A DNA stretch of 64,000 nt, taken from positions 1 to 64,000 of the forward strand of contig JAPYMA010002982.1 in NCBI GenBank assembly GCA_035041965.1. Direction: 5' to 3'. The notes under the pieces were generated by a model. It was given only the letters and a program-made list of their open reading frames with translations. It had not been told where the DNA came from and did no database searches. The stretch is from Anisakis pegreffii. Its lineage: Eukaryota; Nematoda; Chromadorea; Rhabditida; Anisakidae. How positions within the stretch are numbered: the first letter of the stretch is position 1; each line of letters begins with the position of its first letter. Below are positions 52,101 through 64,000 of the stretch, in pieces. The translations under genes and the position numbers were made by a program.

Positions 52101-52699
52101 GGGAATGATTAAGGCTTGCTTCAAGATGGGCATACTATCAAAACTCACACAAATTGATCTGTTTTATCAAATTCCGAAATTCCGGGATTTTTCAAAACTT
52201 AAATCCCGGGATCGGGATCAGAATTGTAATACCGGGATTCCGTGCAGACCCTAGATGGAACTCTGCACTATTATCCTTTATCGTCACCATTAGTGCTGAG
52301 TGCAATACCGATAAGTAGCAAACAGCCAAACTTGATTTTTCAATTCTTTGAAAGTATATTCTTTAGAATGGAACGTTCGCAGCAAGTCATCAAGTGTTCG
52401 TTGCAGGTAGATTGATATTGGCGAGAGCGTTGATTGAGCATCATGCACGAAGTGAGTCGACGCCTGTAAATAAGCGCACAAATTACGCGTCAAAGCATGA
52501 AAATGGCTCAGTCTGCGCTGAAACTGAAGTATTACTTGACGACACTCGACAGCGGCGTTCACCAAGCAATGGCTCGCCAGTCAACACACCAGTTAAACGT
52601 CACAACCACAATTCTCACTTCTCCTCAGCCGTGAACGGCACTCAGTACTATGTCCAAAAAAATTCTGAAGATATCATTTGTTGGCATCATAAACTGTAA
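46147..52699 (+). CDS. rhodopsin-like G-protein-coupled receptor, nematode peptide-receptor type
   Basis: Exons: 46147-46218, 46674-46865, 48530-48687, 49022-49091, 49438-49673, 49998-50250, 50634-50826 (or -50805), 52407-52699. Phases agree and give 488 (or 481) residues. The N-terminus MVTNESLENGTDEGSC has two N-glycosylation sites. TM1 carries SLIENVIIF and TM2 LTCLSLCD. TM3 ends in ERY (131-133), replacing DRY. ECL2 has a Cys in YHVSECSGF, TM5 reads VFLPFFTLAYCNAAIVYNLQ, and TM7 ends LRLPIYVINDRVIRKE in place of NPxxY. A Cys-containing helix-8 region (CLILRNAFICIRR) follows. TM3 has no Cys at the usual 3.25 position, which is odd. The ligand is unknown; a neuropeptide is inferred from the nematode family style. 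The last exon encodes a polar tail and is joined by phase only. A 70-bp repeat and a TIR element sit in the introns. Confidence 0.85.
47900..47969. repeat. 70-bp interspersed repeat, copy 1 (GPCR intron 2)
   Basis: Closely matches 50947-51016 in the same orientation (shared core TGTCACTCGAAATGGA). Read on the minus strand both copies give a similar peptide, ARPMGSLYDLIPFRVTRKE here and ARPMCSLFDSTPFRVTHKE in the other. Confidence 0.8.
49142..49166. repeat. GA-rich microsatellite
   Basis: Imperfect (GA)n run inside GPCR intron 4. No coding role. Confidence 0.8.
50947..51016. repeat. 70-bp interspersed repeat, copy 2 (GPCR intron 7)
   Basis: Second copy of the 47900-47969 repeat, ending about 20 bases before a TIR element. 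It may be a common short repeat of this genome or a fragment of a dead coding element. Confidence 0.8.
51030..52261. mobile_element. hAT-like non-autonomous TIR element in the last GPCR intron
   Basis: The element spans 51038-52253 (1216 bp). Ends are TAGGGTTTGCA and, inverted, TGCAGACCCTA. The subterminal parts at both ends are rich in CCCGGGATCG/GATCCCG words. Flanks are GATGAAAA (51030-51037) and GATGGAAC (52254-52261), an 8-base match at six positions, consistent with an aged hAT target duplication. The interior shows no transposase. TIR length and superfamily are inferred from the ends and the 8-base spacing. Confidence 0.7.
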
Positions 52700-55600
52700 T
52701 TGTTTTGTGTGTTCATTTTTGAAAGAGGTTCATTTTTTGACTAATTTGTGCGAAGTTGCAATGAAACTTGCAATGCTGGTCGAATGCTGTTATTTGATCC
52801 CAGTATGACTTTGCTCTAAAAACTGCTCTTTTCGGGGACATGAACTGGACGTTCTCACGCGATCGAACAACGCTAGGCATTGCCTAGTTTGAATCAGTCG
52901 AACGGTTTTCTCAACTGGCTCGGACGCAAGCAGCTAGTTCTGATGTACTCAACGAACTACTGAAATTCCAGAAATGGAAATTCCATTTCTGGATTCCAGA
53001 AAGAGATCATGCGCCAACTATCGAGGATTACATCGGTAGAAAGGCATGTGACGACTTCGTCACAACAGATCGTCAGAGTGCTGATGGTTACTGTGAAAAT
53101 CACGTCGGTCACTTTACATTGCGCATTCTTAATCGGTATAACAGAGCGGTTTGGGGACTGTTTTAGCACATTACACCTCTAAGGCATTCCATTCGCATGT
53201 GCCATAGAAAGTCACATGCATGCGCATCTGGTTTCGTTTGGATTCATGTGCATTTCAAATGTTTGTAAAATTTCACACGATTCATGATCGCTTACGAGTG
53301 TCTCAGTAGCGGTTTAGTTTCAATTAATCTCTAATGACTGGCCATGTCCGTTCTCTGCTGTCGCAATTATAACGATGAATGTGCTTCCGTGCATTCGAGT
53401 GGAAAGGGATGTATCCACTCAGTTTGGATTAACGAGATGACGTTTCGTTTGAAAATGTGACTGACATGAATGTGTGACTGTAAAAATGTGACTGCGAAAT
53501 GATCCGTTCAAGTGACGGGTCACGCACCAAGAAATATTTGACTTTGCAATCACAGATGAATGCGATCAATCGGGAGACGAGAACATACATAATTTTATAC
53601 TTTTTTCACGCATTACAATCCCAAGTGTTTTTTCTTCCGTCATAATATTTTTGACACCAACTCATGCCTTTCTCTAATATATGTTCCTGCATCATCAATA
53701 ATGTCGCAAGGCTGACCCCGTCACAAACCGTCTTAGAAGGCAACAGAAACTTGTCGCGTCTTAGCATAGGAAATATGAATGCTCATATAGAGCTGCTTGC
53801 ATGATCATTCGAAAGATCATATCAAAATGCACTGATTGTGAGCATATTTTGAGCAATCCAATTCACGAAGATTGTTTATCATTGCAAAAATTTACTTCAG
53901 TTGTATGCATACAAATCTTTGAGAAGATCCAACTGACTTCGCCCAATATTTGAGGAAGACAGCTCCAATGAATTGTCGGATTATCGCTTACTGTCAGTGT
54001 ATATAATCAATGCTAAAATTCATGTGACATGCTGAGTAACTCAAATGATCATGTGGATTAATCCAATAGATCATGTTGACTTATCCGGAACACATTAAGG
54101 AAGCTGAAGCTCGTCTGAAAACAAAACTATACATATATATATATATAAACGATGCCGGAAATCGCATATATATTCGACTGAAGCAGGTACATAACTTAAT
54201 GACAACGTTATGACATACGACTCAAAAGATTCTTCTACCAAACAGAACATTCGATAATTTTGCGGCAAATCTGAACTAATCATTAATGTATATGTAAAAG
54301 TGGGTATGTGCAATTCAAGGAGTAATTTCAGACAAATTGTGCACATCGTAAAGTTATTTTTATTAGACGATTGCACTTAAGCTAATATGTTCATCCTTCA
54401 ACCATGCATACTGAACAAGTAAGATCATTTACGCGAATAACATTATTTGATGACTGCAACACAATTATGATCGTTGTATGTTGTTTGTTGATGGTGTTCT
54501 GGATCAATAGCGATCAACACCCCTCAAAAACAAGTGAACTTCGACAAGTTTTTGTTCTTATCTAACAAGCATTTCATCAATGTCTACCTGTTATCATTTT
54601 CATCATGTTCATCCGAGCACACAGATGAATAATAAGAACTCTGCTAACAATAAGAACACGAAAGATCCTTCTGCTTGGATATTCCACGCATATTCATAAA
54701 TACAACAGCAATAATGTCAAATTTTTTGAATTAAGTAACGAATGTAGACACCCAATCAAAGACGACAACACTCTTCTCGTTCACAGATTTCTGTTTGCAA
54801 CAGTCTTTGCAGCGAAAGCGCACATCAACAAATGCTGATCGAGAGGACATAAACGAAAGGTTTCTCGATGCGGTCGAGTTGATTAATCAATCGAAAAGGC
54901 AGTCTTTCACAGGTAAACAGGTGATTCCAGATGGTCTATGATTAAGGCTCCATCCGTTTAATCTAATATCTGGTACATGATGACAACTTCAGTGATCAAA
55001 TTGCAAAACCGGTTCCGGAACACCAGACACTCCACGACTGAGAATGTCCTACCACAAAAGTTTAGTTCAAGACTACTGGACAACTAGAATGCCGTATCGA
55101 TGCAATATTGCTTCGTTCCAACGATCCTCACTTCTAGTTACCGATCGTGATCCGCTATTGCAGAGCAGGATACTATCCCGACTACAACTGATGCATTCCA
55201 AAATTGGTTCCCAAACTGAGTATTCATTAACTGCATTGATGACTGATGATCAACTCAATTCATTAGACATCGTCAAACACAATATGCACATGAACAAAAC
55301 ACTCCTAATAATAAACTAACAAACCTGTAAAAAAATCGGCATAGAATTTTAACTAAAAGAAGAATGAACAGCATCTGGAGAAAACTCCCTTCCGAATTAT
55401 CTCATGCTTTGTCAGCGATTCCACAGAAGAACTTTTCTTGATAATCACAATATAAATTAAGCGTAAGAAATGTTCATTCGACTATGTAAATATATGTATG
55501 TACAAGTTTAGAGATTTATACAAGCATTCGAGGACAAACATGTATGAATAGTTATCTTGACGGAATAATATTATCTTTCGTGATGATTGGACGTTCGAAA

Positions 55601-57333
55601 GTCCAACGAAAACGAGTCCAACAAGGCGAAAGTATCGAGAATCGTTGTTGAATGAGGGAACGAAGCGATTTGTGACGAGAACGCAAATCGCAATCAATCC
55701 GTGGCGAAGATACGGATGATAATGAACGGAAACAGTAACGGTAGTGGGAAAATGAAATTTTGGTAACATTAGTATCAAGGAGGATGATAATAACATGACA
55801 ACAAAAACAACAACAACAACAATAATATTAAAACACAAATGATGAAATCAAAGAGTGCATCGATAAATTCACATTCAAATAGACAAACAATCATGTAAAC
55901 AATTTAACAAAGCATTTTTCAAATGAATCAGAAAGCGACTTCTCATCCACTTCGTAATAAAAAAGAAAGATTCTTGTTGAGTTCTAAACGAATTTGATCA
56001 TTGTTGCATCCTTGTTTGCATGTGCGATCTGTATCTCATCACAGGGCCGGAGGGAATGAGTCCCTGAAATTGCATTAATATTGTCTTTTCGCCTCACATT
56101 CGAGCACATCAGCACAAACTCAACTCTAACTTTTTTGTCTGTTAAGTCCACCACTCATTGCATAATTCCACTAGAATCTTCATGTGGAATGATGTTACCT
56201 AACTACTGAATAGTATCCCGATCAAGACAAATTTTGAATTGTTTCACGATCGTCTACAACTCCTAACGCTTAAACCTAACCTGTCGCTCATTCAGGTGAA
56301 GTGACTTTATGAGATCAATAATTTTGTGGCATAATCGATGAAAGATTTTATTTGTGACAGCAAAGATAGACGAACTTCATTCACAGCTAAGTGACAGTTG
56401 AAAATCAGAGCCGAATTCATGCTGAACACGTTAAGTATGCTTGTTTTGCAATTTCTGTTGTATCACTTAACTGTGGCACCACGTTAAGTAGGCAATTTTA
56501 CAGATGAGGAGCACAACACGACACTTACCCTAATTGCTAGCAATTTTGCGTGATTTTGTTCATTCTTCAATGTTTAACAACTTGTAATGATCACTATTCA
56601 CATCACCTCTCATCTCACATGAACTGACCGTTTTGACCTTGTACTGCTAGGTACGAACGTTTATATCATCGAGATTTTTTATCATCAGTAATCCTAGTGC
56701 ATGTTTCGATTATTTCCTGCTTGTGCCGGTTTGTGACATGTTTGGTATTAATGTTCAAAAAGTGATGAAGTTTCAGTCCGTGATCACTTGCAAAACTCAA
56801 GTGCGACACTCAAACATTAAGCTGATTATAAGCCCATTTAATCACGAGCATTTTTTTGGACTGAAACATCATGCAGCCGACTATACTGGCAATGCGTTAC
56901 GTCACTTGGCAACGAGATGTACACATGCGTGTTCCACTCCATGAACCCTACGATGTGCTCGTAAAAATTTAATCCTGCCGAAGTCAGCAAACCCTGCCAT
57001 ACTTGCCAAAAAAAACCCTGAGTATGAAGTGCTTTGGTGCTCCTATAACAGTAAGTGATAACTTTTGCTGTCACCACCACATTGAAGCTGTTATCAGCGA
57101 AGCGATGCATTGACGTCAACTGACCACAATAAAAACTCATCAGTGATAAAACCAGAACGACTCATTTGCGTTCATTTTTCACTAATTTTTGATCAGTCGA
57201 CTTGTGCTCAACAAAGTGCCTGCTTACGATCAAACTACGTCAACTTAACAGTTCAATTTCGATTGATCTAATTTCGTATTATGTGAACAGATCAAATAAT
57301 GAACCAATTAAATCTGGTGATCTACTAGTGATA
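52700..57333. other. convergent intergenic region between GPCR and PMCA
   Basis: No supported gene. Open frames at 55044-55319 (+), 54095-54376 and 55482-55838 (-) show no motif; the last is a low-complexity run opposite an (ACA)n-rich tract near 55799-55823. A short AT microsatellite lies at about 54129-54148. The 3' UTRs of both flanking genes should lie here, but no polyadenylation signal was assigned. Confidence 0.45.
52967..52993. repeat. perfect palindrome, 13-bp arms
   Basis: TCCAGAAATGGAA, a single A, then TTCCATTTCTGGA. The right side continues with another ATTCCAGA, suggesting slippage. It lies about 270 bases after the proposed GPCR stop and could act as a 3' end hairpin, which is speculation. 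Confidence 0.9.
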
Positions 57334-63985
<6,652 letters not shown>

Positions 63986-64000
63986 CTGTGTAATTGAAAA

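Noticed and set aside
52290..52565. Minus-strand frame opposite the GPCR tail exon
   Set aside because: The plus strand has a proper acceptor and the phase that fits the upstream GPCR exon; the minus frame has neither.
55799..55823. ACA-rich run as a possible coding glutamine/threonine repeat
   Set aside because: Short simple-sequence tract in intergenic DNA with no open frame linked to a gene.

Overview
This is a eukaryotic window, almost certainly from a nematode. The genes are cut into many short exons by AT-rich introns with GT...TTTCAG borders. Two start codons lie within 10 bases of an intron-like 3' splice site that has no matching donor, and a third lies directly on one, as expected for spliced-leader trans-splicing. 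One large gene is a Patched-related (PTR) protein, a family greatly expanded in nematodes. The species cannot be told from the sequence. All exon models were built by hand from reading frame, splice phase and family motifs; no search was run.

Layout. 1-4380: gene-poor and repeat-rich, with traces of a retrotransposon pol gene, two direct copies of a ~0.7 kb repeat and a 176-bp tandem repeat. 4381-8940 (+): a complete CRELD-type gene with eight exons and two mutually exclusive last exons, giving a membrane form and a soluble form. 8941-11443: convergent intergenic DNA with a 28-bp minisatellite and weak ORFs. 11444-28604 (-): a complete PTR gene of 13 exons whose first intron is about 11.7 kb. 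28605-46146: a long divergent intergenic region with a 1.6 kb hAT transposon copy (perfect 8-bp target duplication, broken transposase remnant), a decayed RTE-like reverse transcriptase and one orphan terminal exon. 46147-52699 (+): a rhodopsin-like GPCR of about eight exons, with a second TIR element and a short repeat in its introns. 52700-57333: convergent intergenic DNA. 57334-63985 (-): 16 exons of a plasma-membrane calcium ATPase (PMCA) that runs off the right edge, so its N-terminal third is missing.

The four genes do not form an operon or an obvious pathway. Their order is +, -, +, -, with two convergent pairs (CRELD/PTR and GPCR/PMCA) and one divergent pair (PTR/GPCR). Each acts at membranes: CRELD in the ER, PTR as an RND-type membrane protein, the GPCR in signalling and PMCA in calcium export. 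The most informative points are the phase-matched alternative last exons of CRELD, the remote PTR first exon, the intact boundaries of the hAT copy, and the splice junction inside the PMCA calmodulin-binding helix.
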